A stretch of 64,000 bases of DNA from SIG480 sp045546975 (GTDB lineage: Bacteria > Bacillota > Clostridia > Oscillospirales > JAAYXM01): assembly GCA_045546975.1 (NCBI GenBank), contig JAZQDV010000006.1, forward strand, positions 62,001 through 126,000, given 5' to 3'. Both the position numbers and the translations under genes were made by a program. Shown piece by piece: positions 23,298 through 31,868 of this stretch. The notes under the pieces are model-generated. The model made no database searches. It saw only the letters and a list, made by a program, of their open reading frames with translations, and had not been told where the DNA came from. Position 1 is the first letter of the stretch, and every line of letters starts with the position of its first letter.

Positions 23298-25517
23298 ATG
23301 TCGTTATTCAAAAACAAGATACTTATAAGGTTTGTATGCTGTTTCTTGGCAATGCTCTGCTTTGTGTCCGTTTTTATGATAGTAATTAAAAATTTAAGTG
23401 AAAAGAGTCTTAAAGCAGCAGCACTTGAAAATTTGAATATCGAATTCCAGAGCGGAGCAAAGAACATACAAAGAGTGTTTTCGCAAATCAGGTATGCAAT
23501 GTCGGAGTTTTCTGTAGACCTTGCCGCGTCCGATGAATTTGCCGACGGTACATATATCAATAAAAACGATATCAGGGCGGATATGCGATCCGTTTTTGTA
23601 GACAGAAGGCAGAATGAGTTTTCGGGATTTATCGCCTCTGTTTTCGTTTTTGATGCTTCTAAACCAGGATATATATACGAGCTTACAGAGACGCTCCCGA
23701 CAGAAGTGTTCTTTAATCAGTATATTGTTAGTGATATATACACACGTGAATTCTGGGCGACGAAGGTTTCCGATTCTGAGGCTTTTCAGATTTTTCCGGC
23801 GGATATTTTTTCGGAAGCAAAAGAAACAAAGAGAGTTGAAACAGCTCTTTTGCCCGTTGCATATAAACCACAGGACGATCGTGGATATATAATGGTTATG
23901 CTCCTCGATGTAGTCGGTTTGGCTGAAAAATATGGCTTTTCTGGAATATATACGGAGGAAGGGGAGGCTATTTGCTCTGTGAAAGGTGAGCTCATCTCAC
24001 GCAATGAGCTTTTTTCGGATGAACCAAATAAACTGCTCAAATTCCATGATGAACAGAATGGTGGAATTTACATTGTCAAATCAATTACAAAGGCTGATAT
24101 AAGTGCAGCAAAACACAATTTCGGCATAACATTCAATCTTTCACTTCTTGCGTTCTTTCTTATTTCTTTTGCGCTTTTCGCCTTCTTGGCTGTTAAAGGC
24201 TATTTGCTGGCAAAGAATATTTCCGGGGCGATCAACGGGCATCCGGGAGTCCGTGAAAAGTACAAAAACGGAGTCGCCTCTTCAAAAGAGATACAAGATG
24301 CTGTAAAGATAATGGCTTCACATGATGCTCGACGCGGGGGAGATGTAAAAACGAAAGACTCTGTCCTTGATTCGTTGTTTTTGCAGTCTCAGATGCGGGA
24401 TGTATATGTTGCTGCTGACGATATAGAAAAAAGGGTAACAACAAAAACGGAATCCTTCTATATGGCTTTTTGTCGAGTTAATTACAAAGAAGGCTTCTGC
24501 GAATACATGGATGAGGATATAGGTAAAGCCACGTTTTTCTTAAAGCAGCTGCTTGAAATGCATATTGAAAGCATGGGTATAAGTGCAAATGCTCTCCAAC
24601 TCGAAAAGGATGCAATTGTGTTTGTTTTTGATGCAAGTGGTAACGAACTGCAGATCAAAGAGGTTATAAACGGGATTATAATGCATCTTTCAAATGAGTC
24701 GGAATATGCATTTTTCACGATTGCGGTTTCTGAAGTTCGGAATGGTCTTGCAAATATAAAGACTGTTTATGAGAAATTAAAGGAGCTTTCAGAGTACAGG
24801 AGACCTCTAGCGGAGAATCAGGTTTTGTATGAGGGCGAGGAGGATAAAAGCGGAGGCCGATTCTATTTTTCTGTCGAGGAGATGGAAAAGCTTACGGCAA
24901 TGCTTAGAAATGCGAATGAAGAAGAGGTTGTTCATACTGTAAGTGAAATACTCGAGTTCAATGTAAAGAAGGGCATAAATCGTTTTGAAATTTCCTTGCT
25001 CTGCACGGAAATTATCAACTGTGGAATAAAACTTTTGAATCGTGTGTTTCATGTTATTCCGAAGGGACTTGACATTTCTGCGGTATATAAGCAGATTGAA
25101 AAGGCATATACTTTGGATGAGTACAGAAAAATCTGTATGGACTTTCTGCTTGAAACGATATCTTATATCAAACAAAACAAAAGAGAAGAAGACTACATAA
25201 TAAGCTATATTCTTGATTATGTTGAAAATCACTATTCAGAGGATATTTATCTCAATTTGTTTGCCGAGAAACTTAAGCTCACCGGAGCATATATATCTTC
25301 GTATTTCAAGGAAAAGATGAATGTGAACCTGAGTGACTATGTGAATGGCTACAGAATCAAGAAAGCGGTAGAGCTTGCCAAAAATCCGCAGAATAAAAAC
25401 AAAGATATTGCTGTAATGGTAGGGCTTCCGAATATCAATACGTTTATAAGATTGTTCAAGAAGTATACGGGCTACACACCGGGAGAATATCGGAAAAACC
25501 ATTTCGGAGGAAAGTAA
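23298..25517 (+). CDS. Membrane-anchored AraC-family transcriptional regulator
   Basis: 739 residues. A membrane helix (about 8-28), a large extracytoplasmic sensor region (about 30-270), a second helix (about 275-300), a long cytoplasmic region, and a C-terminal AraC/XylS DNA-binding domain (about 633-735) with two HTH motifs (LNLFAEKLKLTGAYISSYFKE in two parts, and NKDIAVMVGLPNINTFIRLFKKYTGYTPGEYR likewise). This YesM/YesN-like single-chain design is common next to polysaccharide ABC transporters in Firmicutes. GGGGTGAGG before the ATG at 23298 is preferred over an ATG at 23271 that lacks a ribosome binding site. It probably activates the two permease genes downstream; a promoter block is shared by both units. 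Confidence 0.85.
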   Translation: MSLFKNKILIRFVCCFLAMLCFVSVFMIVIKNLSEKSLKAAALENLNIEFQSGAKNIQRVFSQIRYAMSEFSVDLAASDEFADGTYINKNDIRADMRSVFVDRRQNEFSGFIASVFVFDASKPGYIYELTETLPTEVFFNQYIVSDIYTREFWATKVSDSEAFQIFPADIFSEAKETKRVETALLPVAYKPQDDRGYIMVMLLDVVGLAEKYGFSGIYTEEGEAICSVKGELISRNELFSDEPNKLLKFHDEQNGGIYIVKSITKADISAAKHNFGITFNLSLLAFFLISFALFAFLAVKGYLLAKNISGAINGHPGVREKYKNGVASSKEIQDAVKIMASHDARRGGDVKTKDSVLDSLFLQSQMRDVYVAADDIEKRVTTKTESFYMAFCRVNYKEGFCEYMDEDIGKATFFLKQLLEMHIESMGISANALQLEKDAIVFVFDASGNELQIKEVINGIIMHLSNESEYAFFTIAVSEVRNGLANIKTVYEKLKELSEYRRPLAENQVLYEGEEDKSGGRFYFSVEEMEKLTAMLRNANEEEVVHTVSEILEFNVKKGINRFEISLLCTEIINCGIKLLNRVFHVIPKGLDISAVYKQIEKAYTLDEYRKICMDFLLETISYIKQNKREEDYIISYILDYVENHYSEDIYLNLFAEKLKLTGAYISSYFKEKMNVNLSDYVNGYRIKKAVELAKNPQNKNKDIAVMVGLPNINTFIRLFKKYTGYTPGEYRKNHFGGK

Positions 25518-25942
25518 ATATTTACAGTATTTGCTGTTTTGTTAATATTTACGCCTAATTGTTAACTGTTTGTTAAGAAGCACTGAAAGGAGTAATGTTT
25601 TGGAAAAGTGCAATTTTAATATAAAACAGCTATAAACCAACCATAAAAGTTCAAAACATTTAATTTGCGTTGCTATTTATTATGTTGATAATTATTTTTA
25701 CTAAAATCCAATATTTTGAGTACAAGTTAAAAAAATGGTGATTCATATTTATATATATTATGTTGTATAATATAGACACGGAAAAAGGCACATTTTGTTG
25801 TTTTGTGTTTCGGGGACAAGCGCCCTCGTCTATCCGCATTGTTTATATTGTGCTCTTATTAAAGTGCACATTATAATATAGTGATTTGTCAGTTATGTTA
25901 TCGACTGCTTATCGCAAAAGAAATTTCAAGGAGTTGAATACT
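25518..25942 (+). promoter_or_regulatory. Intergenic control region of the permease operon
   Basis: No gene seen. TTATGTTG motifs occur at 25680-25687 and 25758-25765; the latter is part of the 19-base block shared with the regulator's promoter and has no good -35 box, as expected for activator-dependent transcription. A second TATAAT (25872-25877) has TTGTGC 18 bases upstream. An AAGGAG-ATG pair at 25588-25596 opens only an eight-codon frame. Confidence 0.5.
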
Positions 25943-26914
25943 TTGAAGGCAACAAAAAAATCCGGCGTAGCTGCCGAGACCTTACCGACGACACCTCAGT
26001 CGAGTAAGATGTATGAGCTGAAGAGAAAGTTTGCTGACGGCAAGTATCTTATGATTCTTGTTCTCCCGTCTGTAATCTGTCTTGCTCTCTTCTATTACTT
26101 CCCGATGTACGGCCTTATAATTGCATTTAAGGACTACAATCCGTTCGATGGAGTTTTTGCAAGTGAATGGGTAGGATTTGATCACTTTGTTCGATTCTTC
26201 AACTATAGGTATTTCTGGCGTATCATCAAGAACACTTTCCTGTTGGCGTTCTATAATATCATTTGGGGCTTCCCGATGCCTATCATTCTTGCGCTCTTGC
26301 TCAATGAAGTTCGCAGTACCAAGTTCAAGAAGTTTGTTCAGACGGTCAGCTATATGCCGCACTTCTATTCCACGGTTGTTATAGTTGGTCTTGCAACGAT
26401 GCTTCTTTCACCGACCGGCGGCGCACTTTTTAATCTTTTCAAGTCTTTAGGTTTGCAGTCTGTTGATATGCTTTCTGAGGCAAAGTACTTCAGAACAATT
26501 TACATTGCAACTGGTATCTGGCAGGAAGTTGGTTGGGGCGCGATTATTTACCTTGCCGCTCTTACAAACGTTGACCCGCAGCTTTATGAGGCGGCTACGG
26601 TTGACGGTGCTGGCAAGATGCGTTGTCTCTGGAGCATCACGCTTCCGAGTATTGCACCTACAGTTATTACGATGCTCCTTCTCCGAATGGGCAGTATCTT
26701 CTCTGTTGGATTTGAAAAGGCGTTCCTTCTCCAGCGTCCGGTTACATACGAGACTTCTGAAGTTATTTCGACGTATGTTTACGAACAGGGTATCGTTTAC
26801 AACAACGAAAGCTACAGCTCGGCTGTCGGATTATTCAACTCTATTATAACGCTCGTATTTGTTATCGTTTCCAACTACGTTTCCAAATCAGTTTCGGAAA
26901 CAAGCTTGTGGTAA
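25943..26914 (+). CDS. Sugar ABC transporter permease, LplB/YteP-like (MalF type)
   Basis: 323 residues with about six membrane helices, starting with LMILVLPSVICLALFYYFPMYGL (given in two parts: LMILVLPSVICLA, LFYYFPMYGL). The cytoplasmic EAA loop, YEAATVDGAGKMRCLWSITLP, contacts the ATPase. FKDYNPFDGVFASEWVGFDHF is typical of LplB-type oligosaccharide permeases. Start chosen at the TTG at 25943 because AAGGAG lies nine bases upstream; the frame is open to a TTG at 25886 but without a ribosome binding site. The second permease follows after 15 bases. No substrate-binding protein or ATPase gene is adjacent; in this family the ATPase is often a shared MsmX-type protein encoded elsewhere. Confidence 0.88.
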   Translation: MKATKKSGVAAETLPTTPQSSKMYELKRKFADGKYLMILVLPSVICLALFYYFPMYGLIIAFKDYNPFDGVFASEWVGFDHFVRFFNYRYFWRIIKNTFLLAFYNIIWGFPMPIILALLLNEVRSTKFKKFVQTVSYMPHFYSTVVIVGLATMLLSPTGGALFNLFKSLGLQSVDMLSEAKYFRTIYIATGIWQEVGWGAIIYLAALTNVDPQLYEAATVDGAGKMRCLWSITLPSIAPTVITMLLLRMGSIFSVGFEKAFLLQRPVTYETSEVISTYVYEQGIVYNNESYSSAVGLFNSIITLVFVIVSNYVSKSVSETSLW

Positions 26915-26929
26915 GGGAGGAAATGCAAA

Positions 26930-27814
26930 ATGGTTGAGAAAAAATTTACACTTGGCTGGTTCATAAGAACTTTAGTTCTTTTAGCTGTAGTTGTTGTTAT
27001 GATATGGCCCTTCTTACACATGCTTGCTATTTCCGTTTCAGGAAAAGCTGACGTTTATTCAGGTAGCGTAGGTGTTCTTCCTATGGTAGATGGAAAGCTT
27101 TGGGTTTCCTTCGCGGCATATAAATCGGTTCTTTCTGACCCGCTTATTTTTACAGCTTATAAGAACACTATTATCTACACTGTTGTTGGTACAGTTTTGG
27201 CACTTGTTGTTCTTTCTACAGGTGCTTATGCCCTCAGTAAGCCTGACAGGCTTCCCGGCGGCAAGTTAATCAACATTCTCATTATGGTAACGATGTTCTT
27301 TGGCGGCGGTATGATTCCTGCTTTCCTTTGTATCAAGTGGCTTGGTCTCTATGATACAATCTGGGCGGTAACACTCCCGGGTGCTTTCTCTGCATACAAC
27401 TGTATCATTATGAGATCCTTCTTCGTAGGTTTCCCGAAGGAAATTGAAGAATCAGGTCGTCTTGACGGACTCAACGATATCGGTATTCTCTGGTATCTTG
27501 TTCTCCCGACATCTACTGCAGTTCTTGCTACAATAGGCTTGTTCGTTGCAGTTGCTCAGTGGAACTCATTCTTTGGTCCGTTGCTCTACCTTGATGGTAG
27601 CCACAAGTATCCGCTTCAGATCGTTCTTCGTCAGATTATCCTTCAGAATACAACGGATAATTTTGAAGGGGCTGCAGTTGGCAACGCATTGTTCGCTGAA
27701 AACTCGCTCAAGTATGCTACGATTATCGTATCAATTATCCCGATTATCGCTGTATATCCGTTCCTTCAGAAGTATTTCGTCAAGGGCGTTATGATCGGCT
27801 CAGTTAAGGGTTAA
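26930..27814 (+). CDS. Sugar ABC transporter permease, YtcP-like (MalG type)
   Basis: 294 residues, six membrane helices. The EAA loop reads EESGRLDGLNDIGILWYLVLP. SGSVGVLPMV and the final FLQKYFVKGVMIGSVKG are hallmark ends of the YtcP-type permease. It pairs with the upstream LplB-like permease to form the membrane channel of an oligosaccharide importer. GGGAGG precedes the ATG. A terminator follows at once, so the usual third gene (lipoprotein binding protein) is missing from this transcript. Confidence 0.9.
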   Translation: MVEKKFTLGWFIRTLVLLAVVVVMIWPFLHMLAISVSGKADVYSGSVGVLPMVDGKLWVSFAAYKSVLSDPLIFTAYKNTIIYTVVGTVLALVVLSTGAYALSKPDRLPGGKLINILIMVTMFFGGGMIPAFLCIKWLGLYDTIWAVTLPGAFSAYNCIIMRSFFVGFPKEIEESGRLDGLNDIGILWYLVLPTSTAVLATIGLFVAVAQWNSFFGPLLYLDGSHKYPLQIVLRQIILQNTTDNFEGAAVGNALFAENSLKYATIIVSIIPIIAVYPFLQKYFVKGVMIGSVKG

Positions 27815-27833
27815 TAAAACTCTATAAAATTAT

Positions 27834-27868
27834 AACACCGTCTGTTCACAAATAAACAGACGGTGTTT
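27834..27868. terminator. Bidirectional intrinsic terminator
   Basis: AACACCGTCTGTT pairs with AACAGACGGTGTT, followed by T residues on the plus strand and A/T-rich sequence on the other. It separates the permease operon from the convergent glycosyltransferase gene. Confidence 0.85.
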
Positions 27869-27870
27869 TG

Positions 27871-28986
27871 TTATTTCATTAAGCTTGTTGCAAAATCTGC
27901 TATATCGTCGGCAGCGTTTGGTTTTGCGAGTTTTTGAAGCTGCTTGTTTATAAGCTCAAGCCTCGTTTCATCGTGGAACATAAAGTACATAGCCTCTTCG
28001 ATGGTGAAGTTCTTTGTCACTGAGAGAGCGACGCCGTTGTTCAAGAAGAACTCGAGGTTTCTGTCTTCCTGCCCGGGAATCGGGTTTACCAGAATCATTG
28101 GCAGATTTTTTGCCATAGCCTCGGATGTTGTGAGCCCGCCTGGCTTTGTTACTATACAGTCGGAGGCATCCATAAGTACCTCAACGTTATCTATAAATCC
28201 GAAAACCTTCAGATTTTCGCAGTAGCCACCTTCTGAAAGTTTTTTGTATAGCTTTTTGTTGTTACCACATACGGCGAGAACCTGACAATTTTTGTTAAAA
28301 TTAAATATACCTGATATTATTTCGGGCATATTTCCGTATCCCATACTTCCTGCCATAACAAGTACAGTGGGGAGATTGTTGTCAATTCCCAGTTCCTGCC
28401 TTGCAAGTGCCTTGTCCATCTTGTGGGTGAATTTTTTTTGGACGGGTATTCCGAAAGGACAAAGTCTGTCGGGGTCGATGCCTTTGATGAGAGCTCGCTG
28501 TGCGAGGAGCTCACTTGCGGTTTCAATGTATTCTATATACGTTACGTCTTCCCAGAAAGGATGAATAGTATAATCTGTGACAACTCCTATGGTCGGGATA
28601 TCAAGGAGTTTTCCACGCCTTTTCAGTTCGTTTACAACCTGAGCGGCAAAAACGTGCGTACATATAATAACATCGGGTTCGAAGTCATAAATGAATTTTT
28701 CGAAGCGTATAGCAGTAAGGATGCCCATAATACTCTGTAAAGAATATTTACTTGACGGCGCGGTTTTTGAATCGATAAGCTCATAAATAGCACGGTATGC
28801 TTTTGGTGAGTGTTTGGTTGAAAGCAAATATCCTTTATTTACTGCGTTGCAAAAAATCTTATCAATTTCCTTATACACATCGACGATTTTTACTATTGAG
28901 CCGCGTTCTTTCAGAGCGTCAGAGATTGAAAGGGCGGCGGAATGGTGGCCTTGACCTGTGGTTATGCTGAGTATAAGTGTCCGCAT
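27871..28986 (-). CDS. Glycolipid glycosyltransferase (MGDG synthase/UgtP-like, GT28)
   Basis: 371 residues. The N-terminal MGDG-synthase-type domain starts MRTLILSITTGQGHHSAA, where the GQGHHSAA loop is the family mark. The C-terminal GT-B half has VLVMAGSMGYGNMPEII and the donor-binding region CIVTKPGGLTTSEAMAKNLP. Family members transfer glucose or galactose from UDP-sugars to diacylglycerol, making membrane glycolipids and teichoic-acid anchors at the inner face of the membrane. AGGAAGTG precedes the ATG. spoVG lies 71 bases upstream on the same strand. Confidence 0.87.
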   Translation of the reverse strand: MRTLILSITTGQGHHSAALSISDALKERGSIVKIVDVYKEIDKIFCNAVNKGYLLSTKHSPKAYRAIYELIDSKTAPSSKYSLQSIMGILTAIRFEKFIYDFEPDVIICTHVFAAQVVNELKRRGKLLDIPTIGVVTDYTIHPFWEDVTYIEYIETASELLAQRALIKGIDPDRLCPFGIPVQKKFTHKMDKALARQELGIDNNLPTVLVMAGSMGYGNMPEIISGIFNFNKNCQVLAVCGNNKKLYKKLSEGGYCENLKVFGFIDNVEVLMDASDCIVTKPGGLTTSEAMAKNLPMILVNPIPGQEDRNLEFFLNNGVALSVTKNFTIEEAMYFMFHDETRLELINKQLQKLAKPNAADDIADFATSLMK

Positions 28987-29057
28987 GATGTTTCACTTCC
29001 TTTGCGTAAATGTATTTGTCTATACTATGATAATACTTTTACGCAAGCTTTTCAAGG

Positions 29058-29330
29058 TCAGTTTTCGATTGAACCCTGTTTATATCTTTCAAATTCGTCA
29101 AGAACCGCAGATTCGATTTTTTCGCGAAAGTCCTTTTTGGTGGGGTGTGCAATATCGGAAAAACCGCCGTTAGGAAGTCTTCTGGAAGGCATTGCGAGAA
29201 AAGTTTTATCCTGACTTTCTATGATTTTAATATCATGAACTACAAGTGTGTCGTCAAACGTTACGGAAACTATCGCGCGCATTTTTGAGTCGTCGGAAAA
29301 CTTTCGTATTCTGATGTCTGTGATTTCCAT
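29058..29330 (-). CDS. spoVG: SpoVG septation/RNA-binding regulator
   Basis: 90 residues, the family's typical size. It starts MEITDIRIRKFSDDSKMRA and contains the conserved VVHDIKIIE and FLAMPSRRLPNGGFSDIAHP. SpoVG is a small nucleic-acid-binding protein first linked to asymmetric septation in sporulating Bacillus and later to wider regulation. GAGGAG precedes the ATG. It diverges from murC. A clear sigma-H promoter, known for Bacillus spoVG, was not found. Confidence 0.95.
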   Translation of the reverse strand: MEITDIRIRKFSDDSKMRAIVSVTFDDTLVVHDIKIIESQDKTFLAMPSRRLPNGGFSDIAHPTKKDFREKIESAVLDEFERYKQGSIEN

Positions 29331-29462
29331 AATTTAATTACTCCTCGAAATTTTTGTTTTTTGTGGACATTTCTGCTAAAAACGAATATAATATATTTTA
29401 ACCGCAGTATTTATTAAAATACCTTTACCGAATGAATTTTTCTGTGAAATGGAGTTTGTATA

Positions 29463-30827
29463 ATGCAAGATATTTTGTCGGGTAAAAATAAGGTCGTTCA
29501 TCTTGTTGGTATCGGTGGCGTTTCCATGAGCGCTCTTGCGGAGGTACTTATATCGAGAGGACTCTCAGTGCGCGGTTCTGATATGAACAATGGGGTATAT
29601 GTAGAAAGATTAAGAGAAAAAGGTATTGATGTTATAAGTGGCCATTTTTCTCTTAATGTCGAGGGTGCGGATGTTGTAATAAGAACATCTGCCATCAAAG
29701 ACGATAATCCCGAAATCCGGCGCGCGCATGAGCTTGGTATACCAGTTCTTGAGCGTGCGCAAGCATGGGGAATCATTATGCGTGATTTTCCTGAGGTTAT
29801 ATGCGTTTCAGGAACTCACGGAAAAACTTCAACAACGGCAATGATAACCAATATAGCGCTTTTTGCTGGTCGCGATCCCGAGGTTATGATAGGTGCAGAT
29901 ATGCGTGAAATTGGCGGCGTTGTAAGAATATCAGACGGAAGTTTGTTTATTGCAGAGGCTTGTGAGTATTGCAACTCGTTCCTCAACTTCAATCCGACCG
30001 TTGCGGTTTTATTGAATATCGAAGAGGATCATCTCGACTTTTTCTCTGGTCTTGACGATATTATAAATTCGTTTAGCAAATTTGTATCGGGAGTAAAGGT
30101 GGGCGGTGTTGTTGTTGCAAATGCAGATGATGAAAATGTAATGCGGGCAGTGTCAACCACCGACAAAACAGTTGTCACCTTCGGAATAGAGAACGACGCA
30201 GATGTTGTTGCGCAGGATATACGCTATGAAAACGGTTTCCCGTCATATACGCTTGTGTATAAGGGTGAAGAACTTGGGCGAATAAATCTCTCTGTACTTG
30301 GCGAACACAACGTAAAAAACTCCCTTGCTGCAGCTTCTGCGGCACTGGCTGTAGGAATTGATTTTGACAGTATCAAAAAAGCGCTCCCGGACTTTTGCGG
30401 TGTCGGGAGAAGAATGGAATATAAGGGTGAGTGCAACGGTGCCAAGGTGTATGATGACTACGCTCACCATCCGAGTGAAATTAGGGCAAGTCTGTCTGCT
30501 GTGAAAAAGGCACATAGTGGTCGCTTGATTTGTATATTTCAGCCTCATACCTATACGAGAACAGCTGCACTTTGCGATGATTTTGCAAAAGCGCTTTCTC
30601 TTGCAGATGAGGTTGTACTTGCGGATATTTACGCAGCGCGTGAGAAAAACACAATAGGCATAACCTCCAAGGCTATCGGTGACAAGATCGAAGGAGCAAA
30701 ATGCATAAGCTCATTTGATGATATAGCAAATGAAGTCGAAAAAAATGCGCGTGAAGGCGATTTTATACTTACTATGGGCGCAGGTGATATTTACAAAGTA
30801 GGAGAAAAACTCTGCGGAAAAAGATAA
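29463..30827 (+). CDS. murC: UDP-N-acetylmuramate--L-alanine ligase
   Basis: 454 residues. The N-terminal nucleotide-sugar domain begins VVHLVGIGGVSMS (Gly-rich loop 16-22), the ATP-binding loop GTHGKTST is at 117-124, and the C-terminal Mur ligase domain includes YDDYAHHPSEIRASL and FQPHTYTRT. It adds L-Ala to UDP-MurNAc in the cytoplasm. GGAG upstream supports the start. The CPBP protease gene follows within 12 bases. Confidence 0.96.
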   Translation: MQDILSGKNKVVHLVGIGGVSMSALAEVLISRGLSVRGSDMNNGVYVERLREKGIDVISGHFSLNVEGADVVIRTSAIKDDNPEIRRAHELGIPVLERAQAWGIIMRDFPEVICVSGTHGKTSTTAMITNIALFAGRDPEVMIGADMREIGGVVRISDGSLFIAEACEYCNSFLNFNPTVAVLLNIEEDHLDFFSGLDDIINSFSKFVSGVKVGGVVVANADDENVMRAVSTTDKTVVTFGIENDADVVAQDIRYENGFPSYTLVYKGEELGRINLSVLGEHNVKNSLAAASAALAVGIDFDSIKKALPDFCGVGRRMEYKGECNGAKVYDDYAHHPSEIRASLSAVKKAHSGRLICIFQPHTYTRTAALCDDFAKALSLADEVVLADIYAAREKNTIGITSKAIGDKIEGAKCISSFDDIANEVEKNAREGDFILTMGAGDIYKVGEKLCGKR

Positions 30828-30837
30828 GGTGACGGTT

Positions 30838-31623
30838 GTGAAAAAGAACGCAATTAATTTCTTATATGCGATAGATTGCTATCTTCTGTATATGCTTTCG
30901 GGCGTTGCGGCATCGGCGATAGTTGTTGCATATTACAGCATAAATGCGGCTCGTGAGTTTGACAGTACCGGAGTGGGATATCTGGATTTTACGGAGAACC
31001 TTACGGCTTTTTTGTCGGGAAAATCTTCGTTTGTTCTTCTTGTTTCATATATTCTCGTAATACTTGCACTTCTTATTGTATTTATGATAAAAAGAAGAAG
31101 CCTTGGTGCGTATTCAGGACTTTCTTATGTAAAAGTGCCAAGTGTTGTTTCATCGATTCTTCTCGGTGTCTGCCTTGGCATTGTAACCTATAGGTTTGTG
31201 CCGAGCGGGAGTGGGGTCGGAGAAGAAATCACAACGGTGTTGCTTCTTTGCATCATTATCGGACCGTTTGTTGAAGAGTTGATGTTTAGAAGCATCCTTC
31301 TCAAGATGTTTGGGGCGTCTTCTGGAATGTTTTTCTCAGTTGTTATCACCTCTGTTTTATTTGCTTTTTCGCACACTGAGGGTGTGCAGATTGTCTACAC
31401 GTTCGCGCTTGGTCTTATCCTTGCGGTCGTAAGGATCAAAAGCACAAGTCTCTGGAATGCAATCGCCCTGCATATTGCGTTTAATATGTCGGGAGCATAT
31501 CTTGCTGTTTCCGGTCTGGCACTCGATATACCGAATACGATTTTTGTTTCAGTTCTTGCTGTCGTTCTGCTGTTTTTTGCATGTTCCGGAGGAAGAAAAA
31601 AGACGACCAATTTGCAAGGTTAG
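30838..31623 (+). CDS. CPBP-family intramembrane metalloprotease
   Basis: 261 residues with about eight membrane helices. The three CPBP (Abi) motifs are present: EELMFRS (EExxxR), AFSHTEG (FxxxH) and HIAFNMS (HxxxN). The family includes Rce1-like proteases and proteins tied to bacteriocin immunity or surface processing. The substrate is unknown. GTG at 30838 is chosen because AAGGTGA lies about five bases upstream; another in-frame GTG at 30829 has a weaker site. It directly follows murC and ends in a strong terminator. Confidence 0.85.
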   Translation: MKKNAINFLYAIDCYLLYMLSGVAASAIVVAYYSINAAREFDSTGVGYLDFTENLTAFLSGKSSFVLLVSYILVILALLIVFMIKRRSLGAYSGLSYVKVPSVVSSILLGVCLGIVTYRFVPSGSGVGEEITTVLLLCIIIGPFVEELMFRSILLKMFGASSGMFFSVVITSVLFAFSHTEGVQIVYTFALGLILAVVRIKSTSLWNAIALHIAFNMSGAYLAVSGLALDIPNTIFVSVLAVVLLFFACSGGRKKTTNLQG

Positions 31624-31646
31624 AAAACCTTGCAAATTGCTTTTTT
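31611..31646 (+). terminator. Intrinsic terminator after murC-CPBP
   Basis: TTTGCAAGGTT pairs with AACCTTGCAAA and is followed by TTGCTTTTTT. The stem begins within the last codons of the CPBP gene. Confidence 0.85.
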
Positions 31647-31662
31647 GAGGCGCTAAATTTCC

Positions 31663-31691
31663 TTGACACGAATTTTGCCGTATGGTATAAT
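31663..31691 (+). promoter_or_regulatory. Sigma-A promoter of the purine operon
   Basis: TTGACA (31663-31668), 17 bases, TATAAT (31686-31691): both hexamers match consensus. Confidence 0.9.
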
Positions 31692-31710
31692 AATTGTGTT
31701 ATAAATAAGC

Positions 31711-31805
31711 GTTTTCTGCGACTGACGGATAAGTGGAGCACCACGGGAAGCAGAGAACTTTTTTAGGGGAGAAATCCTCTGATGAAAGCCGACCGTCTGG
31801 GCACA
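31711..31805 (+). ncRNA. ZTP/ZMP (pfl) riboswitch
   Basis: P1 is TCTGC (31715-31719) with GCAGA (31750-31754). The P2 hairpin is GTGG/CCAC. The conserved pfl core GACTGACGG (31720-31728) and CCGTCTGGGCA (31793-31803) form the pseudoknot: the usual GGCG/CGCC pair is here GACG/CGTC, a compensated change. A hairpin of AGGGGA/TCCTCT fills the linker. Pfl RNAs bind AICAR mono- or triphosphate, which builds up when 10-formyl-folate is short, and turn on purine and folate genes. The following operon fits exactly. Confidence 0.9.
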
Positions 31806-31847
31806 TTTGACTCCCCGTTGAGTTAAGTGCGCCTGTTTTTATTTTTT
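31800..31847 (+). terminator. Expression-platform terminator of the ZTP riboswitch
   Basis: GGCACATTTGACTC pairs imperfectly with GAGTTAAGTGCGCC, followed by TTTTTATTTTTT. The 5' arm reuses the GGGCA of the aptamer core, so ligand binding should prevent terminator formation. Confidence 0.8.
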
Positions 31848-31868
31848 GAGAGAATTGGAGGCTGTTTT

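Noticed and set aside
25594..25623. Eight-codon open frame after AAGGAG
   Set aside because: Too short and the site is too close to the ATG; could be chance in A/T-rich DNA.
29331..29462. Sigma-H promoter for spoVG
   Set aside because: No convincing pair of sigma-H boxes; only loose A/T-rich matches.
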